Shown: positions 34,890-43,288, numbered from the stretch's first letter. The stretch: 64,000 bases of DNA from an uncultured Actinomycetes bacterium (GCA_903825305.1 CAIKAC010000007.1:1-64000), one strand, 5' to 3'. Numbers and translations are program-made. Notes: generated by a model not told the origin, from the letters alone.

Positions 34890-35915
34890 CTAAGCCAAGG
34901 GTCGACGACGCTTAAGTACTGGATCGCCGGGCTTGCGCATCGTCTCTCCCGCATCAGTGCGACGCTTCCAAGCAATGCCGGCAAGGCATTCAAGCACCAC
35001 GCGATTCGCCAAGTAAGCGGTAACTTCCGCCTGGTCATAGGGCGGCGAAACCTCAACGACATCCATACCTAAGACCGGAAGCTCCATGGCAATGCGGCGC
35101 ACCGCGTCGAGCAATTGTCGTGAGCTCAAGCCACCGGGCTCAGGGGTGCCAGTTCCTGGGGCGAGGCCGGGGTCAACGACGTCAACATCAACGGACAAAA
35201 AGACCCCGTCGCAGCCATCAAGCGCAATGGCAAAGGCGTCATCGAGTACTGCATCGAGTCCACGCTCTACGATTTCGCCCATTTCGAAACTGTTCATCTC
35301 TTGATCAGCCATCCACCCAAGGGTTTCGGGTTCAGGCCAGTACCCACGGAGGCCAATTTGGATGAAGCGATCACCTCGGCATGCTCCCGATTCAATCAGT
35401 CGTCGCATCGGCGTCCCATGCCCCCACAGGGAACCAAATTGGGTGTCGCCGGTGTCGGCATGAGCGTCAAAGTGAATCACGGCCACCTTGCCCCAGCCGT
35501 GCTTGCGGGCAACACCGGTCACGTCGGGTAGTGCAATGGTGTGATCGCCACCCAAGATGATGGGGATAGAGCCATTCTCACAAATCACCGTTACGGCATC
35601 TTCGAGCGCTTGGAGGGATCGCTCCGTTTCGCCTGACGGCATCTCAACGTCGCCGACATCGACTACTTTCAAATCTTCAAGGGGATCAACGTCGAGCGCT
35701 AGGGATGGCCGCATGCCATCGTGCGGGAGATAATCGGTGAAGCGGATGGCTTGAGGTCCAAAGCGACAGCCTGATCGATGTGAGGTTCCGCCATCAAAGG
35801 GTGCACCAACAATGACAGCAAGCGCATCTTGAAAGCTTTCGGCTTCCTCGAGGTCGGCAGCTGGAATGCCCAGAAAGGTTGCGTCCGGTCCGTAGAGATT
35901 CCCGATACGTGCCAC
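34890..35915 (-). CDS. speB: Agmatinase/arginase family ureohydrolase
   Basis: The protein has 341 residues. The binuclear manganese motifs are complete: G-G-D-H-T (about 118-122), H-F-D-A-H-A-D-T (about 143-150) and S-V-D-V-D-V-V-D-P (about 238-246). Length and motifs fit agmatinase or a related guanidino-acid hydrolase (guanidinobutyrase, formimidoylglutamase-like), which release urea or a related product. It is co-directional with the hydrolase gene 2 bp upstream and ends next to the convergent decarboxylase. The symbol is tentative because substrate classes cannot be separated by eye. Confidence 0.85.
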   Translation of the reverse strand: MARIGNLYGPDATFLGIPAADLEEAESFQDALAVIVGAPFDGGTSHRSGCRFGPQAIRFTDYLPHDGMRPSLALDVDPLEDLKVVDVGDVEMPSGETERSLQALEDAVTVICENGSIPIILGGDHTIALPDVTGVARKHGWGKVAVIHFDAHADTGDTQFGSLWGHGTPMRRLIESGACRGDRFIQIGLRGYWPEPETLGWMADQEMNSFEMGEIVERGLDAVLDDAFAIALDGCDGVFLSVDVDVVDPGLAPGTGTPEPGGLSSRQLLDAVRRIAMELPVLGMDVVEVSPPYDQAEVTAYLANRVVLECLAGIAWKRRTDAGETMRKPGDPVLKRRRPLA

Positions 35916-35917
35916 TG

Positions 35918-36799
35918 TTACCCCCTGAGCGTCGTTGCTTCATCCACCATCGTAGACAAGTGGCTGATAAGCGTGAGGTGGCCTTCGTTTTCGAGAAGAT
36001 GTGCCTTGACGTTAGGGAGACGCGCTGCCATGTACTCACCATGGGTGTAGGGAACCATGAGATCTTGGCGACCCTGCCAGAGCGACACGGGCACCTTTAC
36101 CTCTGAGAACTCAAATCCCCATGGCTTCATGAAGGCATAGTCATCTTCCAGCCAACCATCAACGCCGACCAGAAAAGCGCGCCGAAGTTCGGCCGCCATG
36201 GCACTCGCAAATTCGCCTTCGCTTAACTTATTGGCGTCGACCTCGCTCAAGTGCGGCGCCATTGCAGCCACGACATCTTCGGCTTGGACGGTAGCGAGCG
36301 GTGCGGCTTCTGCTTCCAAGAAGGCGCGAAATGCATCTTCCGGACCGGTGGCCATGCCGAATTCTTCAATGTTGCCTTCGCCCATACCGTCGAGCCAGTC
36401 AAAGAGCGGATCACCCCATGGGCCAACGCCAGCGATCGTGGCTACGCCCGTGATGCGATCTGAGAGCGCGGCTCCGAGTGCGAGTGCGTGCGGCCCGCCG
36501 CCCGACCAGCCGACCGCGATTCCCGACGCCAGATCGAGATGGTCAAGAAGTTCGCGAACGTCCTGTGCGTGATCAACCACCGATCGGCCCGGATGAGGTG
36601 TTGAGTGGCCATAGCCCGGTCGTGTCGGCATGACCAAGGTCAACCCGGCCTCCGTGGCTGCTTGTTCAAACTCCTTCATGGGAACGGGAGGAGCTGGCGT
36701 TCCATGGCAGTACACCAAGGCCCGATCCGAACTCACCCCACCGAGCAGATATTCAAGCGTTCGGCCATCACGCAAGGTCAGGTACTCGTATTCAGCCAT
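35918..36799 (-). CDS. Alpha/beta hydrolase
   Basis: The protein has 293 residues. The catalytic triad is visible: Ser in G-W-S-G-G-G (about 98-103), Asp in W-Q-G-R-Q-D-L-M-V (about 240-248) and His in E-N-E-G-H-L-T-L (about 271-278). The oxyanion loop is H-G-T-P-A-P-P near residue 33. There is no signal peptide, so it is cytoplasmic. Homologues are proline-iminopeptidase-like or esterases; the substrate is unknown. It lies 2 bp upstream of the agmatinase gene, so the two are one operon. Confidence 0.85.
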   Translation of the reverse strand: MAEYEYLTLRDGRTLEYLLGGVSSDRALVYCHGTPAPPVPMKEFEQAATEAGLTLVMPTRPGYGHSTPHPGRSVVDHAQDVRELLDHLDLASGIAVGWSGGGPHALALGAALSDRITGVATIAGVGPWGDPLFDWLDGMGEGNIEEFGMATGPEDAFRAFLEAEAAPLATVQAEDVVAAMAPHLSEVDANKLSEGEFASAMAAELRRAFLVGVDGWLEDDYAFMKPWGFEFSEVKVPVSLWQGRQDLMVPYTHGEYMAARLPNVKAHLLENEGHLTLISHLSTMVDEATTLRG

Positions 36800-36866
36800 T
36801 ACTTCCCCTCCATAGTTGTGCCACCCCTAGGCGTAACTTCACAGCAAAGCGCCTAGGGTGCAAGGT

Positions 36867-37310
36867 ATGGCTAAGCGTATCGTTAGTACCTCTCGAGTTA
36901 TCGCGGCTTCTCCTGAAGCCATTTTTGACGTCCTCTGCGACCCTTCGAAACACCCCATCATTGATGGCTCCGGATGGGTGAAGCATCCTATTGGCACGCC
37001 CACTCGACTAGTCCTTGGTTCCAAGTTTTCGATGGATATGCAGATCCAAGCCAAGTACAAAACCGTCAATGTGGTCAGCGAATATGAAGAAAACCGACTC
37101 ATTGCGTGGCATCACTGGGCCAACTTGATTTGGCGATACCAACTTGAGCCCGTTGAAGGTGGAACCAAAGTCACCGAGAGTTTTGACTACCACCACTTCC
37201 TAGGATTGTTCATTCCCTTGCTGGGGTGGCAGAAAAAGAACTTGGCAAACATGGAAAAAACGCTTGCCAAGCTCGATGCCTACGTCAGGACTGGCGACCC
37301 CGAGGCTTGA
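36867..37310 (+). CDS. SRPBCC (START-like) family protein
   Basis: The protein has 147 residues with the usual polyketide cyclase/dehydrase pattern: R-V-I-A-A-S-P-E-A-I-F-D-V-L-C-D-P at the start, central beta strands with W-H-H-W, and G-G-T-K-V-T-E-S-F-D before the C-terminal helix. Such proteins bind hydrophobic ligands in a cavity; the ligand is unknown. The ATG at 36867 is preferred to 36858. Its last 26 bp overlap the end of the convergent acetyltransferase. Confidence 0.82.
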   Translation: MAKRIVSTSRVIAASPEAIFDVLCDPSKHPIIDGSGWVKHPIGTPTRLVLGSKFSMDMQIQAKYKTVNVVSEYEENRLIAWHHWANLIWRYQLEPVEGGTKVTESFDYHHFLGLFIPLLGWQKKNLANMEKTLAKLDAYVRTGDPEA

Positions 37311-37767
37311 TGACCTTGTAGATCACCGTGTGCGGCAGATTGAGCGGCGGCGGCGAGCGATGTTGCGATCCTGGTATCTCGGTCCATCCAAGGTGTTGAT
37401 AAAAACCCAATGCACTGTCGCGGGCATTGGCCCAAATCTGCTCGACCTCTAGTTCGAGCAGATGACCTTCGGCTCCTTGCAACAACACGGAACCATGTCC
37501 TTGGAGTTGGAAACTCGGGTGCACTCCCACGAATCTCATCTGCCACGACGTGAGGTTGGTTGAAAACGGTGCCGCACCTTCATAGAAGGATGCGCAGGCT
37601 ACGAGTTGGTGACCGAGGTATCCCCCAAGGTGAAGCGATCCTGCTTCGTCGTCACGAGGATCTCGCACATGCGACGTTGCGTCGTTGTTTCGCAACGCCT
37701 TTCGCCGAAGATCCGAGAGCTCGTCAGCACTGACGAATTTAATGCTGAGTGTTTGGTCAAAATTCAT
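37285..37767 (-). CDS. GNAT acetyltransferase
   Basis: The protein has 160 residues from the ATG at 37767 (M-N-F-D-Q-T-L-S). The acetyl-CoA motif is M-R-F-V-G-V-H-P-S-F-Q-L-Q-G-H-G-S-V-L-L (about 76-95), followed by N-A-R-D-S-A-L-G-F-Y-Q-H-L-G-W, the standard C-terminal GNAT signature. In the Q/R-x-x-G-x-G/A pyrophosphate loop the family Arg is Gln-Leu-Gln here, an accepted variant. The acceptor is unknown. It follows the MFS gene by 20 bp. Confidence 0.85.
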   Translation of the reverse strand: MNFDQTLSIKFVSADELSDLRRKALRNNDATSHVRDPRDDEAGSLHLGGYLGHQLVACASFYEGAAPFSTNLTSWQMRFVGVHPSFQLQGHGSVLLQGAEGHLLELEVEQIWANARDSALGFYQHLGWTEIPGSQHRSPPPLNLPHTVIYKVIKPRGRQS

Positions 37768-37787
37768 CGTTGATGACCGTATCAGCG

Positions 37788-39335
37788 TCAGTGCGAGGCG
37801 AGAAGCGATTCGGCATCGCTTCCAACAATCGTGGATGGCAGTGCGATGAGTACAGCAATGCCGGCACAGATACCAACCCCTGCTCCTACGAAACAACTGC
37901 GGTGGAACGCATCCATGAACGCCATGTCTATGGCGTGTTGAGCGCCAGGTCGTGCGTTGGCCGGGAACTTACTCACCACCACACTCGCTGCCTGCATGGA
38001 ACTCTGAGCGATCTTCACCGCCTGATGTGGCAGACCATGGGCCACGTAGGGCTCGAGAGCACTCCGAATTCTCGAACCAAACACCGAAGCGAAGACAGAA
38101 CCCACCACGGCCACGCCAAGAGTGCCGCCGAGTTCTCGATTCACTTCGTTGACCGCGGCACCAGCACCTACTTGGTGGGCTGGCAACGATCCCATGGTCG
38201 AAGACGTGGCGGGAGCATTGATGAACGAAAATCCAACGGCGAGCAGCACCATGGCGCCCACCACGGGGCCAAAGTAGGCCGATTGCATCGGTTGGGTACC
38301 AATCCAAATGAGACCAGCCGACATGGTGATGAGCCCACCTGAGACCAACCAGCGAGCAGCCACACGGCCGGCCAAGAAACCCGACAGCGGTGTTGTCACC
38401 ATCACCACGAGGGCAAAGGGCAAGGTGCGCACGCCTGCAGAAAGTGCTGAGTAGCCACGAACAAGTTGGAAATATTGGGTCACCAAAAAGATGAAACCAA
38501 ACAACATGAAGAAGTTCACCGCGATACTTCCGGCTCCAGCCGAAAAAGCAGCGTTTCGAAATATCTTGACCTCGAACAACGGCCCTTCGCGATGCCCCTC
38601 GTAGCGAACGAAGAACACCAGCATGACGAGGGCAAAGGCGAAGAGCGACAGGGTCGAGACTGAGAGCCATCCCCAAGAGGGGCCTTCGATAATGGCCAAG
38701 GTCAACGAGAGCACCATCAGGGTGCCGAGCACCAAGCCCACGAGGTCGAGGCGGCGCTTCACCGGGTTCTTGGATTCAGGAACAATAGCCGCGATTGCCC
38801 CAATCGTTAGTACACCAACGGGCAAGTTGACTAAGAAGATGGAGCCATACCAAAAGTGCGTGATCAGCTCGCCGCCAGCGATAGGTCCAATAGCCACCGC
38901 CACACCTGCAGTTGCCCCCCAGATGCCAAAGGCCGCAGCCCGTTGCTTAGGGTCCTTGAACGTTACGGTGACGACTGACAATGTCGCGGGGAAAATGAAT
39001 GCTGCTGAGGCGCCCATGAGCGCTCGCGCGACGAGCAAGGTCGTAACACTGTGACTCATCGCTGCCAGGCCTGAAAAAGCAGTGAATGCCGCCAGACCGC
39101 TAAGCATGACGATGCGTCTTCCGAGTCGGTCCGCAAGGCCACCACCAGCCAACATGAGTGCGGCGAAGGGAAGCGAGTAGCCGTCGACAATCCACTGCAG
39201 CTGTGAGTTCGTGGCATTCAAGTCTCGCGAAAGCGAAGGCAAGGCCACATTCACGATGGTGTTATCGATCACGACAAGAAGCACTGCCAAGCACAACACG
39301 CCGAGGATTCTCCACTGATGATCGTTGCGGGCCAT
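37788..39335 (-). CDS. MFS drug exporter, DHA2 (EmrB/QacA) family
   Basis: The protein has 515 residues with 14 predicted membrane helices. Helix 1 has the family D-N-T-I-V-N-V-A-L-P, loop 2-3 has G-G-G-L-A-D-R-L-G-R-R (motif A), and helix 5 has G-P-I-A-G-G (motif C of drug/H+ antiporters). This is the 14-helix group that exports cationic or hydrophobic drugs. No TetR-type regulator is adjacent. It is probably in an operon with the following GNAT gene. Confidence 0.9.
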   Translation of the reverse strand: MARNDHQWRILGVLCLAVLLVVIDNTIVNVALPSLSRDLNATNSQLQWIVDGYSLPFAALMLAGGGLADRLGRRIVMLSGLAAFTAFSGLAAMSHSVTTLLVARALMGASAAFIFPATLSVVTVTFKDPKQRAAAFGIWGATAGVAVAIGPIAGGELITHFWYGSIFLVNLPVGVLTIGAIAAIVPESKNPVKRRLDLVGLVLGTLMVLSLTLAIIEGPSWGWLSVSTLSLFAFALVMLVFFVRYEGHREGPLFEVKIFRNAAFSAGAGSIAVNFFMLFGFIFLVTQYFQLVRGYSALSAGVRTLPFALVVMVTTPLSGFLAGRVAARWLVSGGLITMSAGLIWIGTQPMQSAYFGPVVGAMVLLAVGFSFINAPATSSTMGSLPAHQVGAGAAVNEVNRELGGTLGVAVVGSVFASVFGSRIRSALEPYVAHGLPHQAVKIAQSSMQAASVVVSKFPANARPGAQHAIDMAFMDAFHRSCFVGAGVGICAGIAVLIALPSTIVGSDAESLLASH

Positions 39336-39376
39336 GGGGAGAGTCTATGAGCGGTTTGTGCGGTAACGAGAAACGA

Positions 39377-39529
39377 TTACTGTGCAGGTCCGATGTGCTG
39401 ATCGTTGTTATACGGGTAACAGGTCCATCCGATGTAGTCGAAGCCGTAGGTGTTGTTACACGACAGAACAATTTCATATTGCGTAAATTTTGCTCCAGCG
39501 AAGTTTGTAGCCCTCGAATGTGAATTTAT
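39377..39529 (-). pseudogene. C-terminal remnant of a secreted protein
   Basis: Between a TAG and a TAA, one minus frame reads 50 codons with no usable start. It includes A-K-F-T-Q-Y-E-I-V-L-S-C-N-N and Y-I-G-W-T-C-Y-P-Y-N-N, ending H-I-G-P-A-Q. The rich Tyr/Trp/Asn content and paired Cys look like the end of a secreted protein rather than random frame. The 5' part is gone or scrambled. It lies in a 285-bp AT-richer gap before a divergent membrane gene. Confidence 0.4.
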
Positions 39530-39620
39530 CTAGAGCGCTCTGAGAATTTGTTACTAATTTTCGCTCATTTCCTCGCTAACCACTCGAGATCTCAACGGGG
39601 AGTGTGGAAGCATTCAACCC

Positions 39621-40208
39621 GTGCTTAGCCCTGACTTTGTCTATGTCGGAAGTGTGGCTGCTTTTGCGGGCGATGCCTCCTATGTCCGCGATGTACTAAG
39701 ACGTTTGACCCAGCCCAATCGGGTTTCATGGTTGATGTGGGGAATTGCTACGTCCTTGGTGGGCATTTCTCAAATTCGCCAGGGGGTAGGCCTAGCTTGT
39801 TTGCTGAGCTTTGCCATTGGACTTGGAGATCTTGGGATCTTTGGCATCTCCTTTGTCCGCGGCAACGGAGTGTGGAGACTTGGACCCTTTGATTTTGCCT
39901 GTGGGGTTGCATCGTGTCTTGGCCTGATCGTGTGGGCTGCCACCGATAACAACACTGCGGCACTCGTCGCATTTATCGTGGCTGACGCATGTGCCACGAT
40001 CCCCACGGTTGCCAAATCGTGGAGCGCTCCTCAAAGCGAAAGTATCGCCCCCTATGCTGCCACCGCTCTGAGCTCGCTCATCGTGCTCGCTTCCGTTCGG
40101 CAATGGACATCGGGTGCCGTTGCCTTTGCCCTGTGGCTCACCTGCATCAACCTTGTCCTCGTCGTGCTCATCGCAACCAAGGTGGGGGTAAGGACTCATA
40201 GGCGCTAA
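39621..40208 (+). CDS. Polytopic membrane protein, PQ-loop-like
   Basis: The protein has 195 residues from a GTG start with GGAAG upstream, and about six to seven membrane helices. The beginning D-A-S-Y-V-R-D-V-L-R-R-L-T-Q-P-N-R-V-S-W resembles a family of bacterial proteins with two PQ-loop/SWEET-like helix bundles (Y-I-R-D-T-L-R-G-x-x-x-P-N-R-x-T-W). The function of that family is unknown to me. The last 4 bp overlap the end of the convergent membrane gene. Confidence 0.72.
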   Translation: MLSPDFVYVGSVAAFAGDASYVRDVLRRLTQPNRVSWLMWGIATSLVGISQIRQGVGLACLLSFAIGLGDLGIFGISFVRGNGVWRLGPFDFACGVASCLGLIVWAATDNNTAALVAFIVADACATIPTVAKSWSAPQSESIAPYAATALSSLIVLASVRQWTSGAVAFALWLTCINLVLVVLIATKVGVRTHRR

Positions 40209-40552
40209 GGAGCGGGTTGCTCGGCGCGTGCGTTCCCTCCCCGCTTTTCTCTCCGTCTAAAGAGATCGTGAAGCAACGCCATTCTCATGCTCCAAAAGCT
40301 TGGCCGCGGTTGGCTCAGGCCAAAATATCCGGGCAGCATGCCCGAGAACAACAGCACGAGTGAGAATAAATATGCACACATGCCAATGGCCAACATGGTG
40401 AGACCCAGGTAGTGGAACCATGTACTCAGCAAGAGCCCAAGCAACGCACCACTGATCGAGACTAGAGCTACACGCAGGCCGAGTACCGCACGCGCCCATT
40501 GTGGTCCTTGACGCATGGCAATCACGGCGCCGCTATTGGCCGTGGGCCTCAC
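40205..40552 (-). CDS. Small membrane protein at the end of the arsenic operon
   Basis: The protein has 115 residues when started at GTG 40552, which lies 1 bp after the stop of the ABM gene and has GAGG upstream. A longer ATG frame to 40693 would run antiparallel through the coding part of its neighbour in another frame and is unlikely. It has a pair of membrane helices (about residues 24-72) and a basic C-terminus. No family was recognised. Its position at the end of a run of tightly packed genes implies co-transcription with arsC and the aquaporin gene. Confidence 0.55.
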   Translation of the reverse strand: MRPTANSGAVIAMRQGPQWARAVLGLRVALVSISGALLGLLLSTWFHYLGLTMLAIGMCAYLFSLVLLFSGMLPGYFGLSQPRPSFWSMRMALLHDLFRRREKRGGNARAEQPAP

Positions 40553-40553
40553 C

Positions 40554-40871
40554 TCAACCCTCAGCTCGGCGCCAGCAACTACTCCGAGTGACCTCAGCCA
40601 CCTGTATTGAATACTCCAAGTAAAAATCCGCAATACCCTCTTGTTGAGCCGCAACGTGTTCGGGATGAAGCCTCCACGCGTCATGGGAATCACGATCTTG
40701 AAAGGTCACGATGGTTACGCGCTCACCGTCTAATGCCTCAAAACTTTTGACATCGAGAAAACCAGGCATGGAGCGTGCGAGCCGATCCATGTGAGGCGCA
40801 CGGTCTTGGTATTCATCAAGTGCTTCAGGACGAAGCCGACTACGGAACACCGTAACAATGTGCTCACTCAT
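40554..40871 (-). CDS. Antibiotic biosynthesis monooxygenase (ABM) domain protein
   Basis: The protein has 105 residues starting at 40871, where the ATG shares its first base with the stop of the DinB gene (TGATG), so the two are coupled. The ABM ferredoxin-like fold is indicated by F-R-S-R-L-R-P-E-A, the middle S-M-P-G-F-L-D-V-K-S-F and the strand V-T-I-V-T-F-Q-D-R-D-S-H-D-A-W-R. ABM proteins include small cofactor-free monooxygenases and heme-degrading enzymes; no specific activity can be assigned. Confidence 0.8.
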   Translation of the reverse strand: MSEHIVTVFRSRLRPEALDEYQDRAPHMDRLARSMPGFLDVKSFEALDGERVTIVTFQDRDSHDAWRLHPEHVAAQQEGIADFYLEYSIQVAEVTRSSCWRRAEG

Positions 40872-41389
40872 CAGATGCTCACGTCCCACAGATGGTGAAT
40901 AGGGTCGTGAATCAAATAGATCCCAAGCGTCTCCACCGTAAATTCACTGCCGTTGGATCGAAGACCGCGATTCGCCCATTGGTCGTCACCGATGGTGGTG
41001 AACACAAAGGAAAGAGCTAACGCCGCTTCTTCAAGTTCGCGCGCTACGTGTGCTGGGTCTTGGAGCTCATAGCGCTGTTCGCGCGCGGTTGCATCTTGAT
41101 CCCAATTCTCAAAACGCACTCCGTCTTGGGCGAGCATCATGGAGATGCGAGATGCAAAGAGTGTGAAGACGTCGCGAACATGGCAGGCATATTCGAGTGC
41201 TGACCACTTGTCTGGTTCCACGCGAAGCGCACTTCCCTCTCGGAGGACGACGGACTGCCACTCGGAGCCAAGTCGAAGCACGTCACCGGCAAGATCTCCC
41301 CGTTGCACAGCGCTCGCTTCAAAGCCACAGTCAGGACACGGCCGCTCGAGGACCCACGTCCAATCTTTGGTGTCAGGGGTTATCGCCAT
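40871..41389 (-). CDS. DinB/YfiT-fold metal-dependent protein
   Basis: The protein has 172 residues in a DinB four-helix bundle. Candidate metal ligands are His in E-Y-A-C-H-V-R-D-V (about 66-74) and the pair in L-I-H-D-P-I-H-H-L-W-D (about 158-168), the classic three-His arrangement. An unusual N-terminal C-P-D-C-G-F (18-23) adds a C-x2-C. DinB proteins often act as thiol (bacillithiol or mycothiol) S-transferases. Lying downstream of arsC, it may join low-molecular-weight thiols to an arsenic or electrophile detoxification step; that is inference. Confidence 0.82.
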   Translation of the reverse strand: MAITPDTKDWTWVLERPCPDCGFEASAVQRGDLAGDVLRLGSEWQSVVLREGSALRVEPDKWSALEYACHVRDVFTLFASRISMMLAQDGVRFENWDQDATAREQRYELQDPAHVARELEEAALALSFVFTTIGDDQWANRGLRSNGSEFTVETLGIYLIHDPIHHLWDVSI

Positions 41390-41420
41390 GGTTTCAGCCT
41401 AGAAGGCCAAATCACCCCAA

Positions 41421-41828
41421 TCAGGTTGCAAGGAGTTCCCGAGCGAGCTCTTTCACGCGGGCATGAATCTCATCGCGAATCCCGCGCACAATCTCAAGCG
41501 ATGCGCCCGCCGGATCCGTCAATTTCCAGTCGAGATAGCGCTTGCCGGGATAGTAGGGGCAGGCATCACCACATCCCATGGTCACAATCACATCCGCGTC
41601 GAGACCCATTTGTTCCGTGAGCTTCTTCGGTTTATTGGCCGAAATGTCAATGCCGATCTCGTGAAGCACTTCAAGGACTGCAGGATTGAGTTGTTCCCCA
41701 GGGGCTGAGCCAGCGGAATAGATCGTAAGCGCACCCTTGGCTTCGCGCTCAAGGAGCGCGGCCGCCATTTGAGAGCGTCCAGCATTGTGAACACAAAGAA
41801 AGAGAACAACCGGTGGTGATGAAGCCAT
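41421..41828 (-). CDS. arsC: Arsenate reductase, LMW phosphatase type
   Basis: The protein has 135 residues. The phosphatase loop is F-L-C-V-H-N-A-G-R-S-Q (about 10-20), the form specific to arsenate reductases. A second region T-M-G-C-G-D-A-C-P-Y-Y-P-G-K-R-Y-L-D-W (about 82-100) holds two Cys spaced as in the thioredoxin-coupled ArsC. It reduces arsenate to arsenite. It is transcribed 2 bp after the aquaporin-like gene, which would let arsenite out of the cell. Confidence 0.92.
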   Translation of the reverse strand: MASSPPVVLFLCVHNAGRSQMAAALLEREAKGALTIYSAGSAPGEQLNPAVLEVLHEIGIDISANKPKKLTEQMGLDADVIVTMGCGDACPYYPGKRYLDWKLTDPAGASLEIVRGIRDEIHARVKELARELLAT

Positions 41829-41830
41829 CG

Positions 41831-42550
41831 TCAGTTCCTCGTTTCGTGATGTGACGATACGAACAAATCTTCAGCCTCTTGTGAGGTCATCCCTGGCACG
41901 AGGAGCCGGACGATACCGATGGCCAAAGCGGCACCCACCAATTGAGCGAGGATGAAGGCAACAACTGAGCTGGGAGCGATTCCAGCGAACGTATTCGAAA
42001 ACATGCGTCCAATCGTGATTGCTGGATTCGCAAAACTCGTCGAAGAGCAGAAAAAATATGCCGCAGTGATATAAGCCGCAACCGCCGCTGGAGTGAACGA
42101 CGATCGCTCAGTTCTGGCTAATAAAAATATGACGAGCAGTAAGCCGAAGGTGGCAATTACTTCAGAAAAGAGATGTGGCCCCGAAGCGCGGTGGTGCGTG
42201 GAAATCGATACCGCAGCCAAAGAAAACATGACGTTGGCTGCAATAGCTCCACTGACGCAACCCGCAATTTGGGCCGGGACATACGCCACGACATCACGCC
42301 AAGAAATCCCACCGAAACTTGCGTCCATAATCGAGACCACCGGGTTGAAGTGAGCCCCTGAGATGGAGGCAAACATCACGATGATCGCGAACAAACCTGC
42401 GCCGGTTACGATTGCGTTTTCTAGTAGCTCAAGACCCACATTGTTTGGACTCAGCTGTTGCGCCGCAATGCCTGAGCCGATCACAACCGCGGCCAACATT
42501 GCGCTGCCGAGAAATTCGGCAATGAGCCGGCGCCAAAGTGTGATGCTCAT
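41831..42550 (-). CDS. aqpS: Aquaporin-family channel, probable arsenite export (AqpS-like)
   Basis: The protein has 239 residues with six membrane helices. The two half-helix motifs are A-H-F-N-P-V-V-S (first loop, NPV instead of NPA) and S-F-A-N-P-A-I-T-I-G-R (second loop). An MIP-family channel paired with arsC and regulated from a divergent arsR matches the AqpS arsenite-efflux arrangement known from rhizobia and found in actinobacteria. Arsenite made by ArsC would leave down its gradient. No ArsB or Acr3 pump is nearby. Confidence 0.88.
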   Translation of the reverse strand: MSITLWRRLIAEFLGSAMLAAVVIGSGIAAQQLSPNNVGLELLENAIVTGAGLFAIIVMFASISGAHFNPVVSIMDASFGGISWRDVVAYVPAQIAGCVSGAIAANVMFSLAAVSISTHHRASGPHLFSEVIATFGLLLVIFLLARTERSSFTPAAVAAYITAAYFFCSSTSFANPAITIGRMFSNTFAGIAPSSVVAFILAQLVGAALAIGIVRLLVPGMTSQEAEDLFVSSHHETRN

Positions 42551-42606
42551 CGCTCCTCGGTTAGAAAGTTAGGCGCCGTGCGCTGGGATGGCATGAGGCA
42601 AACTCA

Positions 42607-42653
42607 ATTCGATATCGAATGGATAGGTGGAATGACCATGACGGTTGGTCATT
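42607..42653. promoter_or_regulatory. Two further palindromes near aqpS
   Basis: ATTCGATATCGAAT (42607-42620) is a perfect 14-bp palindrome. AATGACC (42631-42637) and GGTCATT (42647-42653) form a 7-bp inverted repeat with a 9-bp spacer. Both lie between the aqpS start and the arsR operator candidates. They may bind a second regulator or define the aqpS promoter; the sequences differ from the TTGA...TCAA boxes. Confidence 0.4.
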
Positions 42654-42656
42654 CAC

Positions 42657-42706
42657 ATTGATAACTGTCAATGAATATAGTGCTGTATTCATTGATGATT
42701 GTCAAT
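42657..42706. promoter_or_regulatory. Paired ArsR operator candidates
   Basis: Two 16-bp boxes of form ATTGA-N6-TCAAT lie at 42657-42672 and 42691-42706. In addition TCAATGAATA (42668-42677) and TATTCATTGA (42686-42695) form a perfect 10-bp inverted repeat with an 8-bp spacer, so the whole array is symmetric. The arrangement suits binding of two ArsR dimers. It ends 11 bp before the arsR ATG and also covers the likely aqpS promoter side. Confidence 0.7.
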
Positions 42707-42717
42707 ACAATTGTCCT

Positions 42718-43056
42718 ATGGCTGCTGCTGACGACAACCTCTGTTGCGTGGATTCAGTTCCCCGCGGCATTGATGAAGATCAAGCCGCAGTGCTTTCCGC
42801 AGTCTTCAGTGCACTCGCCGATCCCGTACGTCTCCAGATCTATGCGTGCATCGCAGCTACCGAAGAAATTTGTTCTTGCAATCTTGAAGTGCCAGTTGGA
42901 AAGAGTCAGCCGACAATTTCTCACCACACTGCCAAGCTCGCTTCTGCTGGGCTCATCGTTGGCGAAAGACGAGGTCGATGGATGTGGTGGCGAGTTGTGC
43001 CCGGTATGGCCGAAGCTTCACTGCATGCCATTCGAGCGTTCGCGCCTTCACCCTGA
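42718..43056 (+). CDS. arsR: ArsR/SmtB family arsenic-responsive repressor
   Basis: The protein has 112 residues from the ATG at 42718 (M-A-A-A-D-D-N-L-C-C-V-D). The winged helix is clear: F-S-A-L-A-D-P-V-R-L-Q-I-Y, then the recognition region G-K-S-Q-P-T-I-S-H-H-T-A-K-L and G-R-W-M-W-W-R-V. Candidate arsenite ligands are the N-terminal C-C pair and the Cys residues of E-I-C-S-C-N-L-E. It should repress both itself and the divergent aqpS-arsC operon until As(III) binds. Confidence 0.9.
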   Translation: MAAADDNLCCVDSVPRGIDEDQAAVLSAVFSALADPVRLQIYACIAATEEICSCNLEVPVGKSQPTISHHTAKLASAGLIVGERRGRWMWWRVVPGMAEASLHAIRAFAPSP

Positions 43057-43288
43057 CACTCAATCGGTTCTCTCCTCAATCTGCTTGGCCGTAGAAGAGC
43101 TAGTCCTAACGCGTGGACTGAGTTATCTCTCCACGCCACCACTCACAAAATCGTCATGGGTTCACGACGTTGGAAGTGAGCTTTAGCGAGCGCAACGCTT
43201 TGGGCTGTTACTCTCAAACTTGTCACGCTCGTCAGACGTGGTTGCTAGTGTCAAATGCTTTCACGTGAAGTGGTGAGACGCCCTGCTG

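Noticed and set aside
40553-40693. Longer start for the small membrane protein of the arsenic operon
   Set aside because: It would place 141 bp in another frame of the ABM gene; the GTG at 40552 has a ribosome site and follows the ABM stop.
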